Source of the DNA: Paenibacillus sp. FSL R7-0345
GTDB lineage: Bacteria; Bacillota; Bacilli; Paenibacillales; Paenibacillaceae
Length of the DNA stretch: 64,000 nucleotides
Assembly (NCBI RefSeq): GCF_038595055.1
Contig: NZ_CP152002.1
Coordinates: 4,632,501 to 4,696,500, forward strand
Direction of reading: 5' to 3'
Notes under the pieces: generated by a model
Database searches by the model: none
What the model was told of the DNA's origin: nothing
Seen by the model: only the letters and a program-made list of their open reading frames with translations
Program-made: the position numbers and the translations under genes
Shown: positions 51,696 through 61,133 of the stretch, one piece after another
How the letters are laid out: each line of letters starts with the position of its first letter
Position numbering within the stretch: the stretch's first letter is position 1

Positions 51696-51733
51696 AACAG
51701 ACACTGATGAGATCTCAGTGTCTGTTTGCTGTT
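51696..51733 (+). terminator. Intrinsic terminator after the ABC-F gene
   Basis: AACAGACACTGA and TCAGTGTCTGTT form a perfect 12-bp stem followed by TGCTGTT. Confidence 0.82.
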
Positions 51734-51740
51734 AACCTGC

Positions 51741-51778
51741 AAAAAACAAAACCCAATAGATCATAAAGATCTATCGGG
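51741..51778 (-). terminator. Intrinsic terminator after spo0A
   Basis: Minus strand CCCGATAGATC pairs with GATCTATTGGG (one mismatch), followed by TTTTGTTTTTTG. It lies about 110 bp past the spo0A stop. Confidence 0.75.
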
Positions 51779-51889
51779 CGGATGGGAAATGTATATGGGT
51801 TTAGACACAGATTTATCGTTTTTAGTGTACTGGATGGATGCCACTTCCAATCCCCTTTATTCATTCTACGTATCCTGATCCTTACCCCT

Positions 51890-52720
51890 TCAAGACACCT
51901 TATGCTCAATCCGCAGCTTGTCGGCTACCATGGCAATGAATTCGGAATTGGTCGGCTTGGATTTGGAGATATTAATCGTATAGCCGAATAAGTGGGAGAT
52001 GCTGTCGATGTTACCACGGGTCCAGGCCACTTCAATCGCATGGCGGATAGCGCGTTCTACACGGGATGGTGTAGTTTTGAACTTTTCCGCGATTGCCGGG
52101 TAGAGCGTTTTGGTAATAGCGCCGAGAATTTCAATATTGTTGTACACCATGGTGATCGCTTCACGCAGATACTGGTAGCCTTTAATATGTGCTGGCACAC
52201 CGATCTCATGAATAATGGAGGTGATATTCGCATCCAGGTTCTTGCCTTTGGAGAGCGGAACCACGTTGCCGGATGAAGACGTTGAAGAACGGGAGCCGGC
52301 AAAGTTAGACATGCTCGGGGAGCTGCTCATGCTGCCCTGCGTACCGACGAGCTGACGTACACGGTTGGCCAGTACCTCCATATCGAACGGCTTAAGAATA
52401 TAATAAGACGCGCCTAGCTGCACAGCTCTTTGAGTGATGTTCTCCTGACCGAATGCAGTCAGCATAATGATCTTAGGCTGCGGATTCAGATCCATATCAC
52501 GCAGGCGTTCCAGAACGCCAAGTCCGTCCAAATGCGGCATGATAATATCAAGGATCAGCACATCCGGAATTTTTCTTGCCCCGCTAAGCATCTGAAGCAC
52601 TTCTTCACCATTATAAGCGATGCCTGTTACGGTCATGTCTTCCTGTTCCGTGATGTACTCAGCAAGCAAGTTTGTGAACTCCCTATTATCATCGGCCAAC
52701 AACACTTCAATATTCTGCAC
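51890..52720 (-). CDS. spo0A: Sporulation master regulator Spo0A
   Basis: 276 residues. Receiver domain with the acidic pocket LLADDN (Asp10, Asp11), phosphoacceptor Asp58 in LILDIIMPH and Lys in YILKPFDME. A Ser-rich linker (about 130-150) is followed by the Spo0A DNA-binding domain (IIHEIGVPAHIKGYQYLREAI, TTPSRVERAIRHAIEVAWTRGN). It uses a GTG start with AAGGAGG upstream. Upstream of it lies a sigma-H promoter overlapped by a 0A box. spoIVB is immediately upstream, as in all Bacilli. Confidence 0.97.
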   Translation of the reverse strand: MQNIEVLLADDNREFTNLLAEYITEQEDMTVTGIAYNGEEVLQMLSGARKIPDVLILDIIMPHLDGLGVLERLRDMDLNPQPKIIMLTAFGQENITQRAVQLGASYYILKPFDMEVLANRVRQLVGTQGSMSSSPSMSNFAGSRSSTSSSGNVVPLSKGKNLDANITSIIHEIGVPAHIKGYQYLREAITMVYNNIEILGAITKTLYPAIAEKFKTTPSRVERAIRHAIEVAWTRGNIDSISHLFGYTINISKSKPTNSEFIAMVADKLRIEHKVS

Positions 52721-52782
52721 TGGCTGCTTCCTCCTTATTCATGTCTGCTTTTCTTAATCACATTTTATCGCACTCCTTAGGT

Positions 52783-52902
52783 TTTCGACATGCTGATCAA
52801 ATATCCTTCTGTCGAAAATTATTTTTCTTTATTTTTTTTGAGTGTTGAATTATAATTAAATATTTTATTTCATCTTTCGATTTATATCGCTGCGCTTCGA
52901 CA
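52783..52902 (-). promoter_or_regulatory. spo0A sigma-H promoter and three 0A boxes
   Basis: Minus strand: GAAGGATAT (52809-52801) matches the sigma-H -35 RWAGGAWWT; 13 nt later CGAAA (52787-52783) approximates the -10 HGAAT. The 0A box TGTCGAA occurs at 52790-52784 (overlapping the -10), at 52896-52902 (same direction), and inverted at 52810-52816 (overlapping the -35 edge). This arrangement predicts autoregulation. Confidence 0.72.
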
Positions 52903-52934
52903 AAAAAATCTTAAGGCTATACCGCCTTAAGATT
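52901..52934 (-). terminator. Terminator overlapping the spoIVB stop codon
   Basis: AATCTTAAGGC (inside the last spoIVB codons) and GCCTTAAGATT pair around a 6-nt loop that contains most of the stop codon; TTTTTG follows. The T tract abuts a 0A box. Confidence 0.85.
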
Positions 52935-54053
52935 ATATGGGGAAAGTTCAGTTTGTCCGGTGACCCCGGAGTCCTTTAACATCCACTCGATAAAACAGCC
53001 GTAACCTGACTTGGGATCGTTAACGAAGACATGGGTTACCGCGCCGATCAGACGGCCGTTCTGGACAATCGGACTGCCGCTCATGCCCTGGACAATACCG
53101 CCGGTCTTATCGATCAGTCGAGGGTCAGTAATGCGCAGCACAAGCCCTTTGGTGGCCGGAGTCTGCTGGTGGGCGACATGGATAATCTCCACATTGAACC
53201 GCTCCACCTGCTGGCCGTCAACCACAGTGAGAATCTGCGCCGGCCCTTCTTTTACTTCACTGCTCTTGGCAATTGGAATCGGCTGCTTGTACAGGCTGTG
53301 CTCAGGGTTTTTGGTCATTTTACCGAAGATACCGAAGTCCGTATTGCTCTGCACATTACCCAGCACCTGGCTTTCCTTGAGAAAAACAGCCCGTTTCTCC
53401 CCGGGATCGCCATCCTGGCTCTTGGAGATTGAGGTTACAGTGGACTGCACAATATGCCCGCTGCCGACCACAATCGGAGTTCCGGTGTTCATGTCCGTAA
53501 TGACATGGCCCAGAGCGCCATACACTCCCTGCTCCGGAGCATAGAAGGTTAAGGTGCCTACACCAGCCGCAGAATCGCGGATGTACAGCCCCAGTCTCCA
53601 TACCTTGTCATTACGGTCATAAGCGGGCTTCAGCTTGGCTGTATGCTCCTTGCCGCCGCGTTTGTACACGATGTTAAGGGTTTCGCCTGACTTCCCTGCC
53701 CGCTCGACCAGCTTCGCAACCTTGGATACCTCATTAAGCTTCACACCGTCAATGGAGACCATTAGATCACCGGGTATCAGCCCGCTGTTCTCTCCGGGGG
53801 AAAGCTTGGACTGCTCAGAAACTTCAATTAGATGATGGCCTACAACAAGAACACCTGCCGACTTTACTTTCACGCCGATCGTCTGGCCTCCCGGAATAAC
53901 CATGAGCTCCTGATCTGCCGCTTGCACTGCCGGTTTGGCCGGCTGAGGATCAAGCGGGGCGGCATAACTCTGATGAGATCCTGCTATGCCTGTTAAGCTG
54001 AGAAAGAAGGTGAATAAAAGGCCGGGCATTAACTTCCTGAGGTTCGGCTTCAA
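52917..54053 (-). CDS. spoIVB: SpoIVB serine peptidase
   Basis: 378 residues. An N-terminal membrane helix (about 9-25) is followed by a PDZ domain (about 60-140; SPGENSGLIPGDLMVSIDGVKL) and the S55 peptidase domain with GALGHVITD (catalytic His), RITDPRL (Asp) and QGMSGSPIV (Ser). It is secreted from the forespore and activates pro-sigma-K processing. It starts at TTG with AAAGGGAG upstream. It is shorter than the B. subtilis protein (about 426), mainly at the N-terminal side. Confidence 0.94.
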   Translation of the reverse strand: MKPNLRKLMPGLLFTFFLSLTGIAGSHQSYAAPLDPQPAKPAVQAADQELMVIPGGQTIGVKVKSAGVLVVGHHLIEVSEQSKLSPGENSGLIPGDLMVSIDGVKLNEVSKVAKLVERAGKSGETLNIVYKRGGKEHTAKLKPAYDRNDKVWRLGLYIRDSAAGVGTLTFYAPEQGVYGALGHVITDMNTGTPIVVGSGHIVQSTVTSISKSQDGDPGEKRAVFLKESQVLGNVQSNTDFGIFGKMTKNPEHSLYKQPIPIAKSSEVKEGPAQILTVVDGQQVERFNVEIIHVAHQQTPATKGLVLRITDPRLIDKTGGIVQGMSGSPIVQNGRLIGAVTHVFVNDPKSGYGCFIEWMLKDSGVTGQTELSPYNLKAV

Positions 54054-54167
54054 TGGCTGTCACGCTCCCTTTTGCTTCTTTCGCTTGACGAAAAAGGTGG
54101 TCGCCAATTGCGTACCTATAAGATAACCTTGCCCCCGGGCTTTTATTACTGTCAATCATTGTTCCGC

Positions 54168-55895
54168 CTAGCTTATGGCTGCTTTGCTGGCCTCGGCCAG
54201 ACTGAGCATTTCCTGGGCGTGATGCAATGTTTTTTCGGTGATTTCGACACCGCCCAGCATCCGGGCAAGCTCCATCACACGTCCGTCTTCGTTCAGGGAA
54301 TCGACTTCCGTCATCGTCCGGCCTTCCTCGACCTTTTTGGCGATCAGGTACTGATGATCGGCCATGCAGGCCACCTGCGGCAGATGCGTAATCGAGAACA
54401 CCTGGCATATGGATGACAGCTTGTACAGCTTATCCGCGATGGCCTGGGCTGCGCGTCCGCTGACCCCTGTATCCACTTCATCGAAGACCAGAACCGGAAT
54501 AGCATCCGTACGGGCAAAAATACTCTTCATCGCCAGCATAATCCGCGACAGCTCACCGCCGGAGGCGATTTTGCCGAGCGGCCGCAGCGGCTCTCCCGGG
54601 TTCGGCGAGATCATAAATTCCGCACTGTCGATACCCTGGCGGGTCAGCCGGTAACGGCGCTCCTGGTACTCGACACCACGCGGATCTTCCATAATATCGA
54701 GCTTAACCTGCAGGGAGGTCCGTCCCATCTGCAGATCTTTAAGCTCACCTTCGACCTGGGTTGCCAGGTCAGCTGCACATTGTCTGCGCGCTTCACTGAG
54801 TACCTGTGCCGCTTCCATTAATGTAGTGAGCAGGCCGTTGCGCTTGAAGCTCAGCTTCTCGATGTATTCATCCTTATTCTCCAGCAGGTCCGTCTCCCGG
54901 TGTATCTGATCATAATACGCCAGAATCTGCTCCACACTGTCTCCATATTTGCGGCGGAGGCCGTTGATCAGATCGAGACGGTTCTCAATTTCCTCCAGTC
55001 GCGCCGGATTAAACTCGATGTCCTCCCGGTAATCCCGCAGCTGAAAGGCGGCATCCTCCAGCTGGTAATAAGACGACTGCAGCTGTTCCAGTACAGCCCG
55101 CAGCCCCTTCTCGTCATAACGTACCGCATCCTCCAGCTGTGAAATGACTTTGTTAATGGATCCCAGCCCCTGTTTGTCATACAGCAGGTCATATGCACCG
55201 GATACCGAATCCATCATTTTCTCGCTGTGGGATAGTTTGACCCGTTCTTCGGCAAGTAATTCATCTTCTCCCGGTTTTAACCCTGCCGAAGAAATTTCCT
55301 CTAGCTGAAAACGGTACAAATCCAGCATTTGATAAGCCTTCTGGCTGGATTCCTGAAGTTCCCGCAGCTCCTTCTCGACCTTGGCAAAAGCGGTATACTT
55401 CTCCTGATAATCCGCCTTCAGCGGACCGATTACCGCTTCCCCGTAAGTATCGAGCAGCCCCAGATGACGCTCTGCCTTCAGCAGGTTCTGGTGCTCATGC
55501 TGTCCATGAATATTAACCAGCTGTTCCCCGATTTCCCGCAGCATGCTGAGGTTGACCATCTGGCCGTTGACCCGCGAAATGCTTTTGCCGTTTGAAGTGA
55601 TCTCGCGGCGGATGACCAGATGCTCCTCCCGCTGGGCATCAATGCCCAGGCGCTCCAGCGTCTCCCATACCGGATGGCCGGCTGGAAGGCTGAACAGCGC
55701 TTCCATTTCCGCCTTGTCACAGCCGTAGCGGATGGAGTCTGCAGAGCCCCGCCCGCCGGCTACAAGGGCAAGCGCATCAATGATTATGGATTTCCCGGCG
55801 CCCGTTTCCCCGGTAAGCACATGAAATCCGGGATAAAAATGCACATCCACCGCTTCAACAACGGCCAGATTGCGGATCGATAACGTTTCTAACAC
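54168..55895 (-). CDS. recN: DNA repair protein RecN
   Basis: 575 residues, SMC-like. Walker A GETGAGKS (29-36), a long coiled-coil middle, and near the end SGGELSRIMLAMK with VFDEVDTGVSGRAAQAI. It acts early in double-strand break repair. GTG start with GGAGGTG upstream. The position between argR and spoIVB is conserved. Confidence 0.95.
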   Translation of the reverse strand: MLETLSIRNLAVVEAVDVHFYPGFHVLTGETGAGKSIIIDALALVAGGRGSADSIRYGCDKAEMEALFSLPAGHPVWETLERLGIDAQREEHLVIRREITSNGKSISRVNGQMVNLSMLREIGEQLVNIHGQHEHQNLLKAERHLGLLDTYGEAVIGPLKADYQEKYTAFAKVEKELRELQESSQKAYQMLDLYRFQLEEISSAGLKPGEDELLAEERVKLSHSEKMMDSVSGAYDLLYDKQGLGSINKVISQLEDAVRYDEKGLRAVLEQLQSSYYQLEDAAFQLRDYREDIEFNPARLEEIENRLDLINGLRRKYGDSVEQILAYYDQIHRETDLLENKDEYIEKLSFKRNGLLTTLMEAAQVLSEARRQCAADLATQVEGELKDLQMGRTSLQVKLDIMEDPRGVEYQERRYRLTRQGIDSAEFMISPNPGEPLRPLGKIASGGELSRIMLAMKSIFARTDAIPVLVFDEVDTGVSGRAAQAIADKLYKLSSICQVFSITHLPQVACMADHQYLIAKKVEEGRTMTEVDSLNEDGRVMELARMLGGVEITEKTLHHAQEMLSLAEASKAAIS

Positions 55896-55955
55896 AATAA
55901 CTGCACCTCCGAAAAGATGATTCCCATGAATGGAATTATGCTGCCTCTATTCCGT

Positions 55956-56405
55956 TCAGGAAATATATCCCATAATCTGTGAAATAACATCCTTGCTGTC
56001 CTCCGGCAGGCGGCAAATGAGCAGAATCGTATCGTCACCGGATATCGTACCCATAATTTGCGGCCAGTCAATATTGTCAATCAGTGCTGCCACCGAATTG
56101 GCAGTTCCCGGAAGACATTTCATGACCACAAGGTTGCCCGAGGAATCGATATGGACAAAGTTATCCACCAGCACTCTTTTGAGCTTCTGAGTCGGATTAT
56201 AACGCTGGTCCGTCGGCAGAGAATATTTATATCTCCCGTCATCCATCGGCACCTTAATGAGCAGCAGCTCCTTGATATCACGCGACACGGTCGCCTGAGT
56301 CACCTGAAACCCTGCTTCACGCAGCTCCTCCACCAGTTCATCCTGGGTTTCGATTTCTTTGTGTGTAATAATTTCACGAATCTTGATATGCCTGTGTCCC
56401 TTCAT
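55956..56405 (-). CDS. argR: Arginine repressor ArgR/AhrC
   Basis: 149 residues. Winged helix at 1-70 (KIREIITHKEIETQDELVEELREAGFQVTQATVSRDIKEL) and the hexamer/arginine domain with GTANSVAALIDNIDWPQIMGTISGDDTILLI. It controls arginine synthesis and breakdown with arginine as cofactor. The ATG has GAGGCAACA upstream. Also called ahrC. Confidence 0.95.
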   Translation of the reverse strand: MKGHRHIKIREIITHKEIETQDELVEELREAGFQVTQATVSRDIKELLLIKVPMDDGRYKYSLPTDQRYNPTQKLKRVLVDNFVHIDSSGNLVVMKCLPGTANSVAALIDNIDWPQIMGTISGDDTILLICRLPEDSKDVISQIMGYIS

Positions 56406-56434
56406 TGTTGCCTCCTGTATTGTAAAAATGAATA

Positions 56435-56905
56435 TTAAGCGGACTCGCCGTCATCCCTGCCAAAAGAAATCACATGGATAGCGGACGATGCCGTGTTGAC
56501 ATACAGCACCCCGCTGCAGTCAGGATAAATCAGCAGATAGGGCAGAAGTGCATCCCGGAGTGCGCTCCCTGTAAACTCCAGCTCCTTGCGGGGCCTGGAC
56601 AGAATGACCAGATAATAGGAGCCGTCCTCTTTACCGGCTACATAATCAATAAACAGCCGGCTGTACATAGGGGCACCGTCTACATTAAAAGATAACGGGA
56701 TTTTGAGCTTGCCGCCAATCACCTCATATCCTGCTGCCTCCAGCCACTCAATGGAAGGGTGGGGAGCAATATCATTGTTGATCGGCACCCGGTCCTTTAA
56801 AAAGGAGCTCGGTGAGCTCTGCAGCCAAAGATAAATCCGGTATACCAGAAATATCGCAACTGCCAGTCCAATAAGCGCCACAACGGCTTTGTCAGAGCTT
56901 GCCAC
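56435..56905 (-). CDS. Single-helix membrane protein of unknown function
   Basis: 156 residues from a GTG at 56905 with GAGGTGAT 5 nt upstream; a GTG three codons earlier lies inside that site. One membrane helix near the N-terminus (VVALIGLAVAIFLVYRIYLWL) is followed by a soluble alpha-beta domain with IEWLEAAGYEVIGGKLKIPLSF and LFIDYVAGKEDG. It lies between argR and tlyA, where related Paenibacilli may carry a hypothetical gene. The family is not recognised. Confidence 0.72.
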   Translation of the reverse strand: MASSDKAVVALIGLAVAIFLVYRIYLWLQSSPSSFLKDRVPINNDIAPHPSIEWLEAAGYEVIGGKLKIPLSFNVDGAPMYSRLFIDYVAGKEDGSYYLVILSRPRKELEFTGSALRDALLPYLLIYPDCSGVLYVNTASSAIHVISFGRDDGESA

Positions 56906-57016
56906 GCAAATCACCTCGGTGATTTATTCGCCCAGCCTGCCGGGAACTCCTGCTTCACGTCACCGCTTACTGTTCTTTAGTCTTGGGTAAAAAATGACTT
57001 TTCAAGCAAAAGAAAC

Positions 57017-57895
57017 TCATCGTTTCTTCGATGAGTTTCCGTTAGCGGCCGTAAAGGTCGCTGCAGCTTCTTTGATGACGGTATCAGCCAGCAGCGCGAA
57101 GCTGTCACCGGAATAGCGCGGAGCCGGATGCGCTTCAGCCCCGCCCGCTTCCTCCTCCAGCTTCCAGTGCGCCAGGAATTCAATATTCCCTTCGCCGCCG
57201 GTAATCGGCGAGAAGGTCAGGTTCTCAAGCCGGTACCCGAGCTCTTCCGCCATAGTCAGTACTTTGACCAGTACTTCCTTATGTACTGCCGGATCGCGCA
57301 CAACGCCGGATTTACCGACCTTTTCGCGGCCGGCCTCGAACTGCGGCTTAATGAGTGCAGCAATATCCGCCGGACGGTTCAGCAGCGCTTTGAGCGGGGG
57401 AAGGATGATTTTGAGTGAAATAAAGGAAACATCAATGCTCGCAAAATCAGGCACCGGACCCAGCAGATCCTGAGGTGTCATGTAACGGAAATTCGTCCGC
57501 TCCATTACGCTTACCCGCTCATCGTTGCGCAGGCTCCAGTCCAGCTGGTTATAGCCGACGTCAATGGCATAGACATGACTTGCCCCGTGCTGCAGGGCAC
57601 AGTCGGTAAAGCCCCCGGTGGAGGAGCCGATATCCAGCATGACGCGTCCGGTCAGGCCGATTTCGAATTTGCGCAGTGCCTTCTCCAGCTTGAGGCCGCC
57701 GCGGCTGACATAAGGATGCACAGCTCCTTTGACCTTCAGAACAGAGCTGCGGAGCACCTTCATCCCCGCTTTCTCGATCCGCTCCTCATCTGCGAGCACC
57801 AAGCCGGCCATAATGGCTGCCTTGGCCTTCTCACGGCTCTCATAAAAGCCCTGTTCCACCAGTAATACATCAATCCGTTCTTTAGGGTGTTCCAT
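57017..57895 (-). CDS. tlyA: TlyA family rRNA methyltransferase (YqxC)
   Basis: 292 residues. N-terminal S4 RNA-binding domain (RIDVLLVEQGFYESREKAKAAIMAGLV), then an FtsJ-like methyltransferase with YVSRGGLKLEKAL, MLDIGSSTGGFTDCALQHGA (SAM site) and FASIDVSFISL. It 2'-O-methylates rRNA. The start is the second ATG (57895), 6 nt after AGGAG; the first ATG touches the ribosome binding site. Confidence 0.92.
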   Translation of the reverse strand: MEHPKERIDVLLVEQGFYESREKAKAAIMAGLVLADEERIEKAGMKVLRSSVLKVKGAVHPYVSRGGLKLEKALRKFEIGLTGRVMLDIGSSTGGFTDCALQHGASHVYAIDVGYNQLDWSLRNDERVSVMERTNFRYMTPQDLLGPVPDFASIDVSFISLKIILPPLKALLNRPADIAALIKPQFEAGREKVGKSGVVRDPAVHKEVLVKVLTMAEELGYRLENLTFSPITGGEGNIEFLAHWKLEEEAGGAEAHPAPRYSGDSFALLADTVIKEAAATFTAANGNSSKKR

Positions 57896-57942
57896 GTTCA
57901 TCTCCTGATCATTCTTGAGTCAACCGCTCACTGCCTTAGTTA

Positions 57943-59850
57943 TCAGGATGTGGAAGTTGACTTATAAGTATATTTGCTCAGCGCCTTCATGGCTTTGATC
58001 CGTGAACACAGCGACTCTACGGTCAAACCGGTCTGCTGGCGCTGCTCTTTAACGGAACCATGCTCAACAAAGATGTCCGGTACACCCATCAGATGCACGC
58101 GTGCATCATAAATCTCCTGCGATGCAAAAAACTCCAGCACTGCGCTGCCCAGACTTCCCGCCTCACTGGCTTCTTCCAAGACGACCATTGAGGTTCCGGC
58201 ATGGGCCAGCTCCAGCAGCATTGAATTGTCAAGCGGCTTCTGGAAGCGTGCGTTCACGACTCCGATCTGGATTCCCTCGCGCTTTAACAGCTCTGCCGCT
58301 TCTTCGGCAACCTGAACCATCGGCCCGCAGGCAACCACAGCGTAATCGTCGCCGGTACGCAGGCATTCCCATGAACCGATCGGTATGGTGTGCAGCTCCT
58401 TATCCAGAGCCACACCTGTTCCGTCAATCCGCGGATAACGGTAAGCAATCGGCCCGTCATTATATTCCAGAGCCGTCTTCATCATATGGCGCAGCTCGTT
58501 CTCATCCTTAGGCATCATGATGACGATATTCGGCATATGACGCATAAAGGCGATATCATAAACCCCCTGATGCGTCTCGCCATCTGCGCCGACAAAGCCC
58601 GCACGGTCAATGGCGAACATTACGTTGGCATTATGGCGGCAGATGTCGTGCAGAATCTGATCATAGGCACGCTGCATAAAGGTGGAATAAACCGCAAAGA
58701 CCGGCTTCATTCCTTCCATAGCCAGCGCTGCGCAGAGCGTTGCCGCATGCTGCTCGGCAATGCCGACGTCGATCATCCGGTCAGGGAACTCCTTCGCGAA
58801 CGGGAACAGGCCGGAGCCTCCCGGCATGGCCGGTGTTACTGCGATCAGACGTTTGTCCTCTCGGCCCAGCTCAATCAGCGCCTCCCCGAACACTTCTGTG
58901 TACATAGGCGGCTTACCCACCGCTTTCAGCGGCTGGCCGGATTCGATTTTGTAAGGAGAAATGGCATGGGATTTGTAGAAATCGGTTTCGGCTGGCTTAT
59001 ATCCTTTACCTTTGGTAGTCAGCACATGCACCAGAACCGGTCCGTTGACATTGTCCGCCTGATGGAAGGTGTCAATCATCTTCTCGATATCATGCCCGTC
59101 TACCGGACCGAGATAGGTGAAGCCGAGCTCCTCAAACAGCACGCCGGGAACCATCATATATTTAAGGCTGTCCTTCAGCTTCTCCGCTGTCTTGGCCAGC
59201 TTGCCGCCGATAGCCGGAATTCTCCGGAGCAGCCCTTCCACTTCGTCCTTGGCCCGCAGGTAATGGCGGTCAGAACGGATTTTGCTCAGATAATTGTGCA
59301 TAGCTCCGACGTTAGGCGCAATGGACATTTCATTATCGTTCAGGATCACCATCAGCTTGCGGCGCTCATGCCCGATATGATTCAGCGCTTCAAAGGCCAT
59401 CCCGCCGGTCAGCGCACCATCACCGATCACAGCAATCACTTTGTTGTCTTCACCCTTCAGGTCACGCGCCATGGCCATGCCCATAGCCGCAGACAAGGAG
59501 GTGCTGCTGTGCCCGGCCTCCCAGACATCATGCTCACTCTCTGAGCGCTTTACAAAGCCGCACAGTCCGTCCTTCTTGCGGAGCGTGTCGAAACGGTCCT
59601 GCCGGCCGGTCAGAATCTTGTGGACATATGCCTGGTGTCCTACATCATAGATCATTTTATCCCGGGGACTGTCATAGCAGTAATGCAGTGCCAGCGTAAG
59701 CTCCACTACCCCCAGGTTGGACCCCAGATGTCCGCCTGTTACAGTGAGCTTCTCAATCAGAAACTTGCGGATCTCCTCTGCAAGGGCGTCCAGCTCTGGC
59801 ACTGATAAATTTTTCAGTTGCTCCGGATCATTTATATTTGGAAGCAGCAC
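57943..59850 (-). CDS. dxs: 1-deoxy-D-xylulose-5-phosphate synthase
   Basis: 635 residues from a GTG at 59850 with GGGGAAG upstream, matching the usual length; an extension to 59904 would add 18 non-homologous residues. The thiamine diphosphate motif is GDGALTGGMAFEALNHIGHERRKLMVILNDNEMSIAPN; TGGHLGSNLGVVELTLALH lies near the N-terminus. It makes DXP from pyruvate and glyceraldehyde 3-phosphate, the first step of the MEP pathway, and feeds IspA encoded upstream. Confidence 0.95.
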   Translation of the reverse strand: MLLPNINDPEQLKNLSVPELDALAEEIRKFLIEKLTVTGGHLGSNLGVVELTLALHYCYDSPRDKMIYDVGHQAYVHKILTGRQDRFDTLRKKDGLCGFVKRSESEHDVWEAGHSSTSLSAAMGMAMARDLKGEDNKVIAVIGDGALTGGMAFEALNHIGHERRKLMVILNDNEMSIAPNVGAMHNYLSKIRSDRHYLRAKDEVEGLLRRIPAIGGKLAKTAEKLKDSLKYMMVPGVLFEELGFTYLGPVDGHDIEKMIDTFHQADNVNGPVLVHVLTTKGKGYKPAETDFYKSHAISPYKIESGQPLKAVGKPPMYTEVFGEALIELGREDKRLIAVTPAMPGGSGLFPFAKEFPDRMIDVGIAEQHAATLCAALAMEGMKPVFAVYSTFMQRAYDQILHDICRHNANVMFAIDRAGFVGADGETHQGVYDIAFMRHMPNIVIMMPKDENELRHMMKTALEYNDGPIAYRYPRIDGTGVALDKELHTIPIGSWECLRTGDDYAVVACGPMVQVAEEAAELLKREGIQIGVVNARFQKPLDNSMLLELAHAGTSMVVLEEASEAGSLGSAVLEFFASQEIYDARVHLMGVPDIFVEHGSVKEQRQQTGLTVESLCSRIKAMKALSKYTYKSTSTS

Positions 59851-59944
59851 GAGTCTTCCCCGCTTTCCTAGATGTTGTAAAATATAAACCCCATTATAAC
59901 ACAAACGAAACGGCTGTCGAAATACAGCCGCTTCCGAAATTTGC

Positions 59945-60889
59945 CTAATGATCTCTTGACATCAGATAGGATGCGATTTCCAGCAGCCGCGAATTGTCCT
60001 TAAAGCCCCCTGCCAGTACGGCGCTGCGGGCAGCTTCCGTCAGACGCTCCACTTCAGCACGCGAGGCTTCAAGCCCGATAAAATAAGGGTAGGTCACCTT
60101 CTGCTGCTTGATATCGCTGCCTGTCTTCTTGCCGAGCTTGCCTTCATCGCCGACCAGGTCAAGGATATCATCCTGCACCTGGAAGGCCAGCCCGATCTGT
60201 GTGCCGAATTCGCGCAGCGCTTCAAGCTGCGCCTGGTCTGCACCGGCAATCCGTCCGCCGGCCAGCAGGGAGAACACGATCAGATCGCCTGTCTTATGGC
60301 GGTGGATATACTGAAGCTGCTCCAGGCTGGTAAGCCCCTGCTCGCCTTCCATATCGGCCACCTGTCCGCCGACCATGCCGCGCGGGCCGGCCATTTCAGC
60401 CAGCTCCTCGACAATGGAGAGAACCTGCTCTGCAGGCACGCCGTGACGGCGGGAGGCCTGGACTACGCTGTAAAACGAGTGAGTCAGCAGGGCATCACCG
60501 GCCAGAATAGCAGTCGCTTCGCCGAACACTTTATGATTGGTAAGCTTGCCCCGCCGGTAATCATCGTTATCCATAGCAGGCAGATCGTCATGAATCAGTG
60601 AATAGGTATGCACCATTTCGATAGCCGCCGCGACCGGCAGCGCAGCCTTACGGGCACCGCCAAGCGCCTCGCAGGCTGCAACAACAAGCAGCGGGCGCAG
60701 GCGCTTGCCGCCGGCCTGCAATGAATAATTCATTGCATCCTTCAGATGACCCGGGACCGTCCAGTCCGCCGGAAGGGTAGCTTCCAGCTCCTGCAGAACA
60801 GCTTCAGTCACAGTGGCGATATATGCCTCAAGCGGCTGGCGTACTCCGCCTGCCGCCTCTAGCTCCGGGCTATGCTCAGACCTGTTCAT
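59945..60889 (-). CDS. ispA: Polyprenyl synthetase, farnesyl diphosphate synthase type
   Basis: 314 residues. First Asp-rich motif DDLPAMDND, KTGDLIVFSLLAGGRIAG in the middle, second motif QVQDDILDLVGD. The MVHTYSLIHDDLP segment before the first motif determines chain length. It condenses IPP with DMAPP/GPP. It overlaps xseB by 14 nt; its ribosome binding site AAGGGGA is inside xseB. Confidence 0.94.
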   Translation of the reverse strand: MNRSEHSPELEAAGGVRQPLEAYIATVTEAVLQELEATLPADWTVPGHLKDAMNYSLQAGGKRLRPLLVVAACEALGGARKAALPVAAAIEMVHTYSLIHDDLPAMDNDDYRRGKLTNHKVFGEATAILAGDALLTHSFYSVVQASRRHGVPAEQVLSIVEELAEMAGPRGMVGGQVADMEGEQGLTSLEQLQYIHRHKTGDLIVFSLLAGGRIAGADQAQLEALREFGTQIGLAFQVQDDILDLVGDEGKLGKKTGSDIKQQKVTYPYFIGLEASRAEVERLTEAARSAVLAGGFKDNSRLLEIASYLMSRDH

Positions 60890-61133
60890 CGCTGTCCCCT
60901 TCCAGCCGGGCGCCGAAAGGCTTTTTGCGCAATTCCCCGTCCATCTCGGTAATCATTTCGATCTTGCGTTCCACCTGCTCCAGCTTGCTGCCGCACAGCT
61001 GCGACAGCTTCATGCCCTGCTGAAACAAATCAATGGCTTTCTCCAGGGGAACGTCGCCGTGCTCAAGCTCACGGACGATTTCCTCCAGCTGCTCCATGGC
61101 TCCTTCAAAATCCAGTTCCGCTTCCTTCGTCAT
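60876..61133 (-). CDS. xseB: Exodeoxyribonuclease VII small subunit
   Basis: 85 residues. Pattern DFEGAMEQLEEIVRELEHGDVPLEKAIDLFQQGMKLSQLC is the XseB helical hairpin. The start is uncertain: ATG at 61145 touches AAGGAGG, ATG at 61133 lies 12 nt after it; the latter is given. It overlaps both xseA and ispA. Confidence 0.92.
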   Translation of the reverse strand: MTKEAELDFEGAMEQLEEIVRELEHGDVPLEKAIDLFQQGMKLSQLCGSKLEQVERKIEMITEMDGELRKKPFGARLEGDSDEQV

